From [Clostridium] asparagiforme DSM 15981 (GTDB lineage Bacteria > Bacillota > Clostridia > Lachnospirales > Lachnospiraceae), in assembly GCA_025149125.1 (NCBI GenBank), contig CP102272.1:4712001-4776000 (forward strand): a DNA stretch of 64,000 nt, read 5' to 3'. Position numbers and translations under genes: made by a program. Within the stretch, counting starts at the first letter, position 1, and each line of letters opens with the position of its first letter. Below are positions 16,413 to 26,254 of the stretch, one piece after another. Under the pieces are notes generated by a model. The model searched no databases. It was given only the letters and a program-made list of their open reading frames with translations, and was not told the DNA's origin.

Positions 16413-16543
16413 GTGTTAAAACTCCTTTCAAAAATGAATTTAATCAAGTACAGTGCCCTTTGTTAAATTTATCACATCATACTTATCTCCATTCTCTCAC
16501 AAAAAGTGGCATTTTACAAGCAGTTTTTTCTTAATTCGCCAGA

Positions 16544-16574
16544 AAAAAACGGAGCAGGAAATCCTTCCCGCCCC
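16544..16574 (-). terminator. Terminator of the MATE transporter gene
   Basis: On the minus strand GGGGCGGGAA and TTCCTGCTCC form a ten-pair stem (two G-U pairs), followed by GTTTTTTTC. It lies eight bases past the MATE stop codon. Confidence 0.8.
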
Positions 16575-16581
16575 GTCATTT

Positions 16582-17928
16582 CTAACGAACATTCCACCTG
16601 CGCATAATCCGCTGATAATAAATAAAAAACACGATCCCCTTGATTATGCTGGAAATCGTCAGCGCCCACCACACGCCGTCCAGTCCCAGTGCCGTGGTTC
16701 CCAGCACAATGGCCATGGGAATCCGCAGCGCGGTGAGGATAATGGTGATCACGGAAGCCTCCATGGTCCGCCCCAGACCGGACATAGCGCCCACGGTCAT
16801 CAGCTCAATGCACATGAACATCTCGCAGACGCCCAGGATGCGCAGGTAACTGGCCCCTGCCGGAATCACCTCCGGCTCATGGATGAAGATGCTGAAAATG
16901 GGCGTTGCGCCAAAAATCAGCAGCAGGGAGGTGAAAATGCCCCAAACGAACATCAGCCCCGCCGCCGTGGTGTAGCCCTTTTTCACGCGCTTTAAATTCC
17001 CCGCGCCGTAGTTCTGCCCGGTGAAGGCGTTGATGGCCGTGCCGAAGCCCTCGGCGGTCATCCAGGAAATGGCCTCGATCTGGCCGCCCACCCGCTGCAC
17101 CGCAACCGCCGCGTCGCCCCAGCTGGTCACAAACCGGGTGAGGTACATGGAGATGCTGCAATAGATCATATCCTGGATCGCGGTGGGAAAACCGATCCGC
17201 ACAATACTTTTAAAATGCCTGCGGGACGTGGGCTTCCAGATCCGCAGCTGCCTGGAGAGAATGGAATCCTTCCGCGCGGAGATCAGGAGCACCGCCAGCA
17301 CCACCGCCTGGGCCGTCACCGTGGCGATAGCCGCGCCCGCGACACCCAGCCGTGGAAACGGACCAAGGCCCAGGATCAGCATGGGATCCAGGATCATGTT
17401 CAGAGCCAGGCCCACGCCGTTGGCCAGAAACGGCGTTCTGCTGTTGCCCACCGCGGTGTACAGCCCGGTCATGGTCTGCCCCAGGTGGGAAAACACCAGC
17501 ATGCCGCAGGCGATGCGCAGGTAAATGACCGCGTTTGCCACAATGGAGGCCGTGTTCAGATGGAAAAATCCCACCAGCTGCCAGGCGAACACGTTGGCCA
17601 GCACCGCGAAGGACAGGGCCATGGCGATTGCCAGCTGGGCCGCGCCCTTGCCGTACTCCACCGCCTCGTCCACCTTACCCTCGCCGTAGGACTGGGCCAC
17701 GCGGACCTGACCTCCCATCTTGGCCATGGCCACCGCGCCGTTGAGCAGCCAGGTGTACATACCCGCCGCGCCCACGGCCGCCACCGCGTCGCTCCCCACC
17801 ATGCCGATCCACGCCATGTCCGTCAGGCTGTACGCCGTCTGCACCATGGAGGTCGCCATGATCGGCACCGCCAGCTCGGTCAGAGAAGTCAAAATATTTC
17901 CATGTAGCAAATCGATGTTCCGTTTCAT
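16582..17928 (-). CDS. MATE family multidrug/organic cation antiporter
   Basis: A 448-residue, twelve-helix inner-membrane exporter driven by Na+ or H+. Family features include MAWIGMVGSDAVAAVGAAG near residue 38 and a second-half equivalent, WMTAEGFGTAINAFTGQNYGA near 293. Length is normal. The start has a poor Shine-Dalgarno sequence (GGACGTGATTGG). It is a single gene with its own terminator. The substrate is unknown; this DinF/NorM-like group handles drugs, toxins or flavins in different hosts. Confidence 0.9.
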   Translation of the reverse strand: MKRNIDLLHGNILTSLTELAVPIMATSMVQTAYSLTDMAWIGMVGSDAVAAVGAAGMYTWLLNGAVAMAKMGGQVRVAQSYGEGKVDEAVEYGKGAAQLAIAMALSFAVLANVFAWQLVGFFHLNTASIVANAVIYLRIACGMLVFSHLGQTMTGLYTAVGNSRTPFLANGVGLALNMILDPMLILGLGPFPRLGVAGAAIATVTAQAVVLAVLLISARKDSILSRQLRIWKPTSRRHFKSIVRIGFPTAIQDMIYCSISMYLTRFVTSWGDAAVAVQRVGGQIEAISWMTAEGFGTAINAFTGQNYGAGNLKRVKKGYTTAAGLMFVWGIFTSLLLIFGATPIFSIFIHEPEVIPAGASYLRILGVCEMFMCIELMTVGAMSGLGRTMEASVITIILTALRIPMAIVLGTTALGLDGVWWALTISSIIKGIVFFIYYQRIMRRWNVR

Positions 17929-18543
17929 CCAATCACGTCCTGCTTTTCAGATTTATCTCACATTTAAATAGCGCCCTTGAAAAAGGCCGCTATGTATAGT
18001 GTATCATAGAAAATGGGAAATTGGAACCCCGCGGGGCGGGATTATCTTAAGGCGTTTCGGGAAATAAGGCGGGTACCTGACCGACTCTGATTGATTGGAT
18101 ATACATTACTTTTTAATTGAAGACGATGACCGCGACAATGATGAATTGGAAGAAGGGTCCTATATCAACCTGTTCTCATCACCTTCTATTTTCCATGTCC
18201 TGCTTCAGCAGATCCATTAATTTACATAACTTTTTTTGGTAAGGTCTTTCCTATTATCAAATAAGGCATGCCGGATACTTATGATCCGATATGCCTTACA
18301 TACCTCATCCTAAACCATATACTTTTTTATTTCATCATTCGCGAGGGGCCTTTTGTGAAAACACCGCCTGCCCCAATCACAGACTCTTGCTGATCAACGT
18401 GCCGGGGTGGGGAGCTCCAATCCAGCAGCTGGGAGCGGCAAAGCGGCCCGCGCCGGAATCTCTCCCCGCGCAGGCCGCCGCCCTAAACCGCTATTTTCTA
18501 TCAGCTTCCGCTTCTTGTCAAACCGCGCGGCATTCCCCGCTCT
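17929..18543. other. Intergenic region with a possible gene remnant
   Basis: About 615 bases without an intact gene. On the plus strand 18095-18220 is open and ends in a stop, reading DIHYFLIEDDDRDNDELEEG then SYINLFSSPSIFHVLLQQIH. It looks protein-like and acidic but has no start or ribosome binding site, so it may be the C-terminal scrap of a lost gene; I do not recognise the family. The bases after 18350 are GC-rich. No terminator for the minus-strand catabolic operon is clear here. Confidence 0.4.
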
Positions 18544-19509
18544 CTACCGATTCAACTCTCCCCGGTTCACACAGTTAAACGGCTCGTTCCCCTGCAGCAC
18601 GTTCACCACTTCCTCCGCCACCTTCCTCTGCAGGGTCGTGATGGCGGTCTCGCTGTACCACGCGCAATGAGGGGTGGCGATCACATTGTCCATGTGAAGC
18701 AGCGGATTGTCCGGGCTTACCGGCTCCTCCTCGTAGACGTCCACTCCCGCGCCGGCAATCTCACCGGCATTTAACGCCTCCACCAGAGCCTTCTCGTCGA
18801 TCACGCCGCCCCGGGCCGTGTTCACCACAAAAGCGGTTTGTTTCATCTTTTTGAAGCTTTCCCGGCCGATCAGATGTCTGGTTCCCTCGTTTAACGGCAC
18901 GTGCACGGAGATAAAATCGCTCTCCCGCAAAATAGTCTCCAGATCCACGGGTCTCACGCCCATGGCCCTGGCCTTCTCCTCGTCCACAAAGGGGTCATAG
19001 GCGAGAATCCGAAGCCCGAAGCCGGCCATCTTCTTTGCCACCAGCTGGGGAATCCGGCCGAACCCCACCAGACCCAGGGTGCAGTCCCGCAGCCGGTACA
19101 GGGGCATGGTGCTGGAGTAGCCCCAGTCCCCCTCACGGAACGCTTTTTCCAGAATCTGCATCTTCTTTCCCAGAGCCAGCATCATGGTCACCGCGTGGTC
19201 TGAAACCTCCTCCACGCCGTAGTCCGGCACATTGCAGACGTAGATCCCCTTCTCCGTCGCTGCCTTGGTGTCGATATTGTTCACACCGATGCCGTACTTG
19301 ATGATCATTTTGCAGTGTTCAAGCTGCCCGATCACCTCCCGGGACACATCCGAATACTGGGTCACGATGGCGTCCGCTTCCTTCACCAGGGGAATCATCT
19401 CTTTCGTTTCCTTCACCTGATAGTCCCTCAGCTCAAAACCGGCTTCCCCGATGATCCTGCGCTCCGCATCGATGTTGTCGTACTGGTAATCCGTTATCAC
19501 AACCAACAT
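18544..19509 (-). CDS. D-2-hydroxyacid dehydrogenase (CtBP/SerA-like)
   Basis: A 321-residue NAD-dependent oxidoreductase, last gene of the catabolic operon. The Rossmann motif reads LGLVGFGRIPQLVAKK near residue 147, a variant with Pro in place of the third Gly that is common in the C-terminal-binding-protein-like branch. The catalytic trio is visible: Arg in VNTARGGVID, Glu in GVDVYEEEP, His in TPHCAWY. It probably interconverts a 2-keto acid and a 2-hydroxy acid made in the pathway; the exact substrate cannot be read. It follows the kinase gene by 15 bp. Confidence 0.85.
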   Translation of the reverse strand: MLVVITDYQYDNIDAERRIIGEAGFELRDYQVKETKEMIPLVKEADAIVTQYSDVSREVIGQLEHCKMIIKYGIGVNNIDTKAATEKGIYVCNVPDYGVEEVSDHAVTMMLALGKKMQILEKAFREGDWGYSSTMPLYRLRDCTLGLVGFGRIPQLVAKKMAGFGLRILAYDPFVDEEKARAMGVRPVDLETILRESDFISVHVPLNEGTRHLIGRESFKKMKQTAFVVNTARGGVIDEKALVEALNAGEIAGAGVDVYEEEPVSPDNPLLHMDNVIATPHCAWYSETAITTLQRKVAEEVVNVLQGNEPFNCVNRGELNR

Positions 19510-19524
19510 GTCACTCGTTCCTTC

Positions 19525-20532
19525 CTATAAAATACCGTTCTTCTCCGCTATTAGATAAGCCCCCAGTGCGGAGAGCGAAATCCCCTCCTCCGGCACATAG
19601 GTCTCAATCCGTGCGAAATACCCCTCGTGCTCCAAAATATCCACAATGGCCTGGCGCAGAGGATTTTTGCCGCCCACCACCACCGTGGTGTCTGGACTCA
19701 CCTTCAGGGCGTCCGAGTGCAGCACCGCCGTGACGTCTCCCTGGAGCGCGGCTCCCAGCACGAAGTTGGCGATTTTTGGCGGCGCGTCCTCGTAGAACAG
19801 CTGCAGAATCCTGGCTGTAAAGCAGGTGCGCCCAAGACCGGTGCGCTTTGCGTTGTCGTAGCCCTTTAACAGCCACTCCCGGTCGTAAGTTTCCTCCTCC
19901 ACGAACTGTTTCCCCACCGACTTGGCGATAATCGTGTCGTTGGTGATGGAGGCCAGAAGCTCGCCGGAGATGGAAGTCAGGCAGCCGGTCATTTTCCCCT
20001 CCGCGTCCACAGACACGAACTTGTTGTGGGAGCCGGGGAGCACCAGGAGAAGGGGCCGCCCGCTCTTAAACTGCTCCATCACGGCGATGCTCTCCACCTC
20101 CTCCCCCCGCATAATGTCCATAGTCTCGATGTTCTCAAATGAAAACGGGCCGTCCGAGTTCTTGATTCCAGGGATAAAGTAAATGGGCACCGGACAGATT
20201 TCCGGCAGCTCGATGGCCACGGTGGCCGCCGCCAGCTCCTCAAGCCCGGCCGGGGCCGTCAGATGGGGAACCACCACGATCCCCACGTCCGACGTGATCA
20301 TGCCGCTGGCGATGATCCGATGGATATCCCCGTAGCCCAGGCCGTTTTTTTCCACCAGGGCGTCCAGACACTCCTTCACCGCCTGCTTTAACTTCCGGTT
20401 GTTCCCGTCAATGGCCGTGTTGCGCACGCCCACCGGGCGGTTCTCCTGGGCGATGCGCCTCCGGTTTTCGTCCCACAAAATGCAGCGGGTATTGGTGGTT
20501 CCTCCGTCCACTGTGATAATATACTGTTTCAT
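19525..20532 (-). CDS. dgoK: 2-dehydro-3-deoxygalactonokinase
   Basis: A 335-residue kinase that phosphorylates 2-keto-3-deoxygalactonate (or the gluconate epimer) at C6. The N-terminal phosphate loop is VDGGTTNTRCILWD (residues 8-21). Family blocks follow: ASGMITSDVG, LVLPGSHNKFV and the C-terminal VVVGGKNPL. Length is normal for DgoK. In the same operon a KDPG-type aldolase can cleave the product to pyruvate and glyceraldehyde 3-phosphate, so the two define the lower half of the pathway. The ATG has GGAGGG upstream. Confidence 0.88.
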   Translation of the reverse strand: MKQYIITVDGGTTNTRCILWDENRRRIAQENRPVGVRNTAIDGNNRKLKQAVKECLDALVEKNGLGYGDIHRIIASGMITSDVGIVVVPHLTAPAGLEELAAATVAIELPEICPVPIYFIPGIKNSDGPFSFENIETMDIMRGEEVESIAVMEQFKSGRPLLLVLPGSHNKFVSVDAEGKMTGCLTSISGELLASITNDTIIAKSVGKQFVEEETYDREWLLKGYDNAKRTGLGRTCFTARILQLFYEDAPPKIANFVLGAALQGDVTAVLHSDALKVSPDTTVVVGGKNPLRQAIVDILEHEGYFARIETYVPEEGISLSALGAYLIAEKNGIL

Positions 20533-20562
20533 TGCCCTCCGACCTTTCGTCTCAAAATTTCA

Positions 20563-21651
20563 TCAATCCTTGGTATACAGATAGGTGTCCACCACATAGT
20601 TGGGCTCCAGGGTTTCGCCGTTGAGCAGCATCACAGCCTTCATCACGCCCTCGTAGCCCTGGCCGATGCCGTTCTTGTCGCAGGTGATTGCCAGTGTTCC
20701 GGCGTCCACCGCCGCCTTAGCGTCCTCGTTGGCGTCCAGGCCGGTGATCAGAATCTGACCGGATTTGCCTGCCTGGGACACTGCTTCCAGCGCGCCCATG
20801 GCCATCTCGTCGTTGGCCGCGAAAATCGCCGCAACGCCGGGGTTGGCCTCCAGAAGGTTCAGGGTAACGTTATATGCTTCGGTGCGGTTCCAGCTTGCGG
20901 TCTGGGAAGCCACCACGTTTACGTCCGGGTACTTGGCAAAGGTGTCGTTGGCTCCGGCTACAATGTCCACAGAGCTCTGGGCTCCGGCCTTGCCTTCCAG
21001 AATGATCACGTCGCCCTTCTGATCCAGCATCTCCACCAGCTTCTCCGCCACGGACACGGCGGCGGTATAGTTCTCAACCGCGATAAAGGTCTCGATCCTG
21101 CAGCCGCCCGAGGTGTCGATCTTGGTGTTCACGTCGATCAGCGGGATACCGGCGCTGTTGGCCGCCTCCACCGCCGGGACGATGCCCACGGAGTCCGCCG
21201 GAATCACCACCAGGGCGTCGGTGCCCTTGGCGATGGACTGCTCGATCAAGGAAATCTGCTCCTCGTTGCTGTCCGCGGTGGCCGGAGCCAGCACGGTCAG
21301 GTCCACCCCGGCCTCCGCCGCCGCCTTCTCGGCCCCCTCCTGGACGGCGATCCACATGGGGTTGGTCAGATTCTTGACCACCAGGGTGATCTTGTACTTC
21401 CCGTTGGCCTTCACCGCTGCGCCCGTCTCCCCCGCCTGGGCGCTTCCGCTCTCTGCCGCGGAGGTGTCCGCCGCCTTGGCCCCGTCCGCTTCCTTGGGAT
21501 TTGCCTCTTTAGACTCCGCCCCGGAGACGGTCTCTGCAGCGGCCGGCGTCACATCCGCCTTGGTATCCCCGCCGCCCGCTCCTGAGGAACATCCGCCCAG
21601 CACCAGTGCCGCTGCCACCCATAACGCCGCCCATTTTCTCATTTTCCTCAT
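20563..21651 (-). CDS. Sugar ABC transporter substrate-binding lipoprotein
   Basis: A 362-residue extracytoplasmic receptor of the ribose/galactose (LacI-like) type. The N-terminus MRKMRKWAALWVAAALVLGG ends in lipobox LGGC at residue 21, so it is a lipoprotein. A low-complexity Ala/Lys/Glu stretch (about 25-80) tethers the domain. Binding-domain marks include VVKNLTNPMW, ALVVIPADSVG, IFAANDEMAMGAL and ITGLDANEDA. The ligand should be a monosaccharide, polyol or cyclitol. The permeases and ATPase are encoded by the three genes upstream in the operon; receptor last is not unusual. Confidence 0.9.
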   Translation of the reverse strand: MRKMRKWAALWVAAALVLGGCSSGAGGGDTKADVTPAAAETVSGAESKEANPKEADGAKAADTSAAESGSAQAGETGAAVKANGKYKITLVVKNLTNPMWIAVQEGAEKAAAEAGVDLTVLAPATADSNEEQISLIEQSIAKGTDALVVIPADSVGIVPAVEAANSAGIPLIDVNTKIDTSGGCRIETFIAVENYTAAVSVAEKLVEMLDQKGDVIILEGKAGAQSSVDIVAGANDTFAKYPDVNVVASQTASWNRTEAYNVTLNLLEANPGVAAIFAANDEMAMGALEAVSQAGKSGQILITGLDANEDAKAAVDAGTLAITCDKNGIGQGYEGVMKAVMLLNGETLEPNYVVDTYLYTKD

Positions 21652-21719
21652 AATTCCTCTTCTCCTTTTCTGGATTTGCTGTAACTATTGTGGTACTCCA
21701 TAGTTACGGTTTATGTGCT

Positions 21720-22673
21720 TTACAGCTCCTGGCTTCCCGTCATCTTCTCGCCCAGCTTGTTGATCAGCAGGGACAGCACGATGACCGCGCCAAAAACTGC
21801 ATCCTGCCATAACGACGACACCCTGTTTAAGTTCATGCCGTTCGTTAAGAACATCATAATCAAAACGCCCACAATGGTTTTCTCGATTCCGCCCTTGCCC
21901 CCGGAGAACGGAGTGCCTCCGATCAGGGTGGCGGCGATCATCTTCAGGGTAAAATCATTTCCAATGGTGGACTCCGCCGCGTTCAGGCGGGAAATGTAGA
22001 GCAGGCCCGTAACTGCGGCCAGCAGGCCGTTGACCGTGTAAATGCTGATCAGCACCCGGTCCGTGTTGATGCCCGACAGGGTGGTGGCGTTGCGGTTAAA
22101 GCCCATTGCGTACACATTTCGGCCGAACACCGTCCGTTTTAACACAAACAGCAGCGCAAAAAAGAGGACCATGGAAATGATGAGCAGGTTGGAAATCCCC
22201 GCAAAGCTTCCGGTGGCCAGGCTCCGGAACCGGTCGCTGAAGCCGTAATATAAGAGCCCGCCCATAAACAGGTAGGCCAGTCCCCGCACCACCAGGTTCA
22301 TGCTGTAGGTGGCGATAAAGGGGATCAGGTGAACCTTGGTGATCAGCAGGCCGTTCATCATTCCCAGAGCCAGGCCGATGAGAAGGGCCGCCAGCACCCC
22401 GGTCAAATCCTGCCCCTTCTGTAGAAAATACGCTCCCACGCAGGAGGACAGAGCCAGGATGGAGCCGATGGACAGGTCGATGCCCTTGGTGATGATGGCC
22501 ATGGTCATACCCATGGAAATGATCAGCAGGAACGGAAGCTGCTGCATGACAACCGTGGTGAAATTGTCCAGCGTGCAGAAATTCTCTGTAGTCAGGGAAA
22601 ATCCGATGATAATCACAAGCAGCATCAGCACCTGGGAGTATTTAAAAATCGTAGTCAGCACTTTTTGTCTCAT
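21720..22673 (-). CDS. Sugar ABC transporter permease (RbsC type), second copy
   Basis: A 317-residue inner-membrane protein with about nine or ten helices, from the branched-chain/ribose permease family. Family marks are SMGMTMAIITKGIDLSIG near residue 53 and AATLIGGTPFSGGKG near 245, the coupling loop that meets the ATPase. The start overlaps the stop of the upstream permease (ATGA), so the two are coupled. It is distinct in sequence from that permease, which points to a heterodimeric channel. Confidence 0.92.
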   Translation of the reverse strand: MRQKVLTTIFKYSQVLMLLVIIIGFSLTTENFCTLDNFTTVVMQQLPFLLIISMGMTMAIITKGIDLSIGSILALSSCVGAYFLQKGQDLTGVLAALLIGLALGMMNGLLITKVHLIPFIATYSMNLVVRGLAYLFMGGLLYYGFSDRFRSLATGSFAGISNLLIISMVLFFALLFVLKRTVFGRNVYAMGFNRNATTLSGINTDRVLISIYTVNGLLAAVTGLLYISRLNAAESTIGNDFTLKMIAATLIGGTPFSGGKGGIEKTIVGVLIMMFLTNGMNLNRVSSLWQDAVFGAVIVLSLLINKLGEKMTGSQEL

Positions 22674-23638
22674 GATTTATAAACCCTCCTCGCCGCCTGT
22701 GTTTTTTTCCGGTACTCGTTGATTCCGTCGGCCACGATGACTAACATCACAACCGCACCGATGATAAAGGTCTGCCAGTAGGGGGACAGCCCGATCATGG
22801 TCAGGCCGTTGCGCAGGGTGCGCATGAGAACCGCGCCGATGATGCAGCCGCTAACCTTACCCTTGCCTCCGTCAAAGGGCGTTCCCCCGATCAGCACGGC
22901 CGCGATGGCGTCCCACTCATAGCCCTGGCCGCCGATGGGGCTGGCGGAATTGGATTTGGCAGCCAGCAGGATTCCGCTGACCGCGGCCAGCAGGTCCGTG
23001 ATAATGAAAATCCACAGCAGATTCCGTTTTACGTTGATGCCCGCCAGCCTGGCGCTCTGCTGGGAGCCGCCGATGGAGTACACGTCGTACCCGAATTTTG
23101 TCCTGGTGGACAGCCAGACCAAAAGCAGGCACAGCAGGGCCGCAATGATAATCATGGTGTAGATTCCGAAGATCTTCCCTGTTGCGATAAACCGGAAAGC
23201 GTTCGAAAATCCCGGAATGGTGTTTCCGTCCGAGGCCACCAGGGCCAGGCCCTGGGCGATGCCCATAAATGCGTATGTAACCACCCAGTCGCTGAAATTC
23301 TGATAGGCGATCATGTAACCGCAGACCAGACCCAGAACCAGGCCGGCCAGAAGGCCGATCAGAATGGCAAGCCCTATATTCATGCCCCGCTGGAGCTGGA
23401 TTCCCGTGATCACACCGCATAAAGACATGACCGCGCCCACGGAAATATTGATTTTTCCCGACATGATGGCCAGATTCATGCCCAGGGACACAATGATCAG
23501 CAGGCTGCAGTCCTTCAACAGGTTCTGCATGTTGTACATGCTGGCGAAGCCCTCCGCGAACACGGCGAAGAAAGCAAACACAGCGGCCAGTCCGAATAAA
23601 ATCCCCGGGACTTTGTTCCAGATTCCCTTAGACTTCAT
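22670..23638 (-). CDS. Sugar ABC transporter permease (RbsC type), first copy
   Basis: A 322-residue multi-helix permease with LGMNLAIMSGKINISVGAVM near residue 52 and AAVLIGGTPFDGGKGKV near 245. It is placed three bases after the ATPase gene and overlaps the next permease by four bases, so the import complex is made as a unit. Two different permeases rather than one self-paired RbsC is common among Clostridia carbohydrate importers. AGGAGGAAGC precedes the ATG. Confidence 0.92.
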   Translation of the reverse strand: MKSKGIWNKVPGILFGLAAVFAFFAVFAEGFASMYNMQNLLKDCSLLIIVSLGMNLAIMSGKINISVGAVMSLCGVITGIQLQRGMNIGLAILIGLLAGLVLGLVCGYMIAYQNFSDWVVTYAFMGIAQGLALVASDGNTIPGFSNAFRFIATGKIFGIYTMIIIAALLCLLLVWLSTRTKFGYDVYSIGGSQQSARLAGINVKRNLLWIFIITDLLAAVSGILLAAKSNSASPIGGQGYEWDAIAAVLIGGTPFDGGKGKVSGCIIGAVLMRTLRNGLTMIGLSPYWQTFIIGAVVMLVIVADGINEYRKKTQAARRVYKS

Positions 23639-23641
23639 AGC

Positions 23642-25144
23642 TTATGCTTCCTCCTTTCCCACCGCGTAGGACACAATATTCTCAGCCGTTATCTCTTCCC
23701 GGCCAAGCTCTCCCACAACCTCGCCGTCCTTCATCACATACACCCGGTCCGAGATGCCGATCAGCTCCATCTGATCCGAGGAGACCACCAGAATGGCGTA
23801 GCCCTCCCCGGCCAGCCGCCCGATCAGGGCGTAAATCTCCGCCTTGGCCCCCACGTCGATTCCCCTGGTAGGCTCGTCGAAAATCAGGATGCGGTTCTCC
23901 GTGCAGAGCCATTTGGCGATTACCACCTTCTGCTGGTTTCCGCCGCTGAGGGCGGACACCCGCCTGGTCACGTCCGGGGTTGCGATCTTTAGCTCCCCGC
24001 GGTAGCGCTCCGCCAGCTCTTTCTCAGCCTTCTTATCCACCAGCCCCCGCTTGAAATACCGCTTCATGCTGGCCTGGAGAATGTTGTTTTTGATGGGCTG
24101 CTGCTGGATCAGGCCCTCGCTCTTGCGGTCCTCCGGCAGAAAGCCGATCCCCGCCTCCACCGAATTTCTGGGCGAGTGCCGTTTCATCTCCCGGCCGTGT
24201 ACGAACACTTTCCCGCTCTCAATGCGGTCGTAGCCAAAAATAGCCTTCACCAGCTCGGTCCGCCCGGCTCCCACCAGGCCGCCGATGCCCACGATCTCGC
24301 CGCAGCGCACCCGGATATTCACATTGCGGAAACGCAGGCCCGTCAAATCCTTTGTCTCCAGCGCAACCTCGCCCGCCCGGCGCTCCGGCCGCCCGTACAT
24401 CTGGCTGATCTGCCGCCCGACCATCATGGTCACCAGCTGGTCCATGTTGGTCTCCTTTACATTTACGGTGCCCACATATTTTCCGTCCCGCATGACTGTC
24501 ACCCGGTCGCCGATCCGGAAAATTTCCTCCATGCGGTGGGAGATGTAGATCACGCTGATCCCCTGGGCGCACAAGCTCTCCACAATGGCGAACAGCGCGT
24601 CGATCTCCCGCTTTGTCAGGCTGGAGGTGGGCTCATCCATGATCAGGATTTTCGTCTCAACGGACAGAGCCTTCACCACCTCAACCATCTGCTGCTGGGC
24701 GATGCTCAACTCCTTCACCATGGTGTCCGGCGACAATTCCACGCCCAGGCGGGCCAGCAGGGCTTTGCTGTCCTCCCGCATCTTCTTCTCGTCAATCTGC
24801 CGGGTGTAGGGATTTTTAAGCGGTTCCCGGCCCAGATAAATGTTCTGGGCAATGTTGCGCTCCGCCAGCATGAAGAGTTCCTGGTGGATGATGCTGATTC
24901 CCAGCTTCCGGGCGTCCTGGATATTGCGGATCTCCACCGGCTTTCCCTCATAGAGGATCTCGCCCTCGTCCTTTAAGTAGACGCCGGAGAGAACCTTCAT
25001 CAGCGTGGATTTCCCCGCCCCATTCTCCCCTAAGAGCACGTGGACCTCGCCCCTTCGCACCTCCAGCCGGGCGTCGTCCAGCGCCTTGACTCCGGGAAAG
25101 GATTTGGATATTCCCCTCATCTGCAATACGATCTCTTGATCCAA
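23642..25144 (-). CDS. Sugar ABC transporter ATPase, two nucleotide-binding domains (RbsA/MglA type)
   Basis: A 500-residue cytoplasmic energiser. The first domain has LLGENGAGKSTLMKVLSG (residues 36-53), ELSIAQQQMVEV and ILIMDEPTSSL. The second has GLVGAGRTELV instead of a true Walker A, then SALSGGNQQKVVIAKWL and ILIFDEPTRGID; degenerate second P-loops are normal for this family. It starts at TTG with GGAGGT eight bases upstream. It serves the two permeases and the receptor downstream in the operon. Confidence 0.93.
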   Translation of the reverse strand: MDQEIVLQMRGISKSFPGVKALDDARLEVRRGEVHVLLGENGAGKSTLMKVLSGVYLKDEGEILYEGKPVEIRNIQDARKLGISIIHQELFMLAERNIAQNIYLGREPLKNPYTRQIDEKKMREDSKALLARLGVELSPDTMVKELSIAQQQMVEVVKALSVETKILIMDEPTSSLTKREIDALFAIVESLCAQGISVIYISHRMEEIFRIGDRVTVMRDGKYVGTVNVKETNMDQLVTMMVGRQISQMYGRPERRAGEVALETKDLTGLRFRNVNIRVRCGEIVGIGGLVGAGRTELVKAIFGYDRIESGKVFVHGREMKRHSPRNSVEAGIGFLPEDRKSEGLIQQQPIKNNILQASMKRYFKRGLVDKKAEKELAERYRGELKIATPDVTRRVSALSGGNQQKVVIAKWLCTENRILIFDEPTRGIDVGAKAEIYALIGRLAGEGYAILVVSSDQMELIGISDRVYVMKDGEVVGELGREEITAENIVSYAVGKEEA

Positions 25145-25162
25145 ACTGTTCCACCTCCCAGT

Positions 25163-26230
25163 CTAAGGCCTGATCACAACCTTGATGGCGTTGCCGATTC
25201 GCTCCTTGTAGGTCCGGACCCCCTCGTTGATGTCGTCCAGGGAAAACGCGTGAGTCAGCAGCGGACCGGTCTTGATCTGCCCGGACTCCATCAGGGGCAC
25301 CAGGCGGTCCAAAACGTCCTCGCCCTCCGCCTTGCCGCCCGCGATCTGCATGTTCCACTGCACCACCTTGTTCAGGTTCACCGTCACCGGCTCCGAGTAA
25401 ATGCCCACCAGAGCCACCCTTCCGCTCTTCTTGCACAGCTCCAGTGCCTGGGCTCCGCCCGCGGCGCTGCCGGAGGTCTCCACCACCATGTCCGCCATCA
25501 CGCCGTCCGTCAGACGCTCCACCGCTTCAACGGCGTCCTCATTGCGGCTGTTGACCAGCACGTCCGCGCCCACCTCCCGGCCGATTGCAAGCCTGGAATC
25601 CCGGGTTCCCACCAGAATCACCTTTCCCGCGCCCAGCACCCTGGCCAGCTGCACCGCCATCAGGCCGATGGGACCGGGACCGATCACCGCAACCGTCTCG
25701 CCCGGCCCGATGCCGCCGGCGCGCTGGATGCCGTACAGGGCGGTTCCCGCCGTGGTCAGCATGGTGGCGTCCTCATAGGAAAGTTTTTCCGAGAAACGGT
25801 GGCAGCAGTTGATGTGGCAGACCGCGTACTCCGCGTAACCCCCGTTGACCGTGAAGCCGTAATGCCGGTGTCCCTCCTCCAGCTTGCCGTAGTTTAAGCA
25901 GGTGGTGTAATACCCCCTCAGGCAGTTCACACAGTGCCCGCAGCCCTTGTGGGGCTCAATGGCCACCCGGTCGCCAACCTTGAATTTCGTAACCCCCTCG
26001 CCCAGCTCTGTGATCTCGCCGGCGTACTCATGCCCCAGAATGTACTCCCCCATGGGCGGGCAGTTCTCCCAGCCGTGGGCGATGATCTTTGGGTCCGTTC
26101 CGCAGATGGCGCAGGCCTTCACCCGGATGAGCACCTCATCCTTTCCCGGCCTTGGCACCGGCTTTTCCACCACCCGCAGGTCATTATAGCCGAACAGGAC
26201 CGCCGCCTTCATTTTCTCCGGTATGTTCAT
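25163..26230 (-). CDS. Zinc-dependent medium-chain dehydrogenase (sugar alcohol type), copy A
   Basis: A 355-residue alcohol dehydrogenase of the sorbitol/threonine/galactitol-phosphate type. Catalytic zinc motifs are CAICGTD (near residue 37) and GHEYAGE; the structural zinc site is GCGHCVNCLRGYYTTC. The NAD domain reads VAVIGPGPIGLMAVQLA near 178. It probably oxidises a hydroxyl of a polyol or cyclitol, or reduces the reverse ketone. It has a strong GGAGGAGGCAA site. A second enzyme of the same superfamily follows directly upstream in the operon, so two separate redox steps are likely. Confidence 0.87.
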   Translation of the reverse strand: MNIPEKMKAAVLFGYNDLRVVEKPVPRPGKDEVLIRVKACAICGTDPKIIAHGWENCPPMGEYILGHEYAGEITELGEGVTKFKVGDRVAIEPHKGCGHCVNCLRGYYTTCLNYGKLEEGHRHYGFTVNGGYAEYAVCHINCCHRFSEKLSYEDATMLTTAGTALYGIQRAGGIGPGETVAVIGPGPIGLMAVQLARVLGAGKVILVGTRDSRLAIGREVGADVLVNSRNEDAVEAVERLTDGVMADMVVETSGSAAGGAQALELCKKSGRVALVGIYSEPVTVNLNKVVQWNMQIAGGKAEGEDVLDRLVPLMESGQIKTGPLLTHAFSLDDINEGVRTYKERIGNAIKVVIRP

Positions 26231-26254
26231 TTGCCTCCTCCTTTCAAACCCCTG

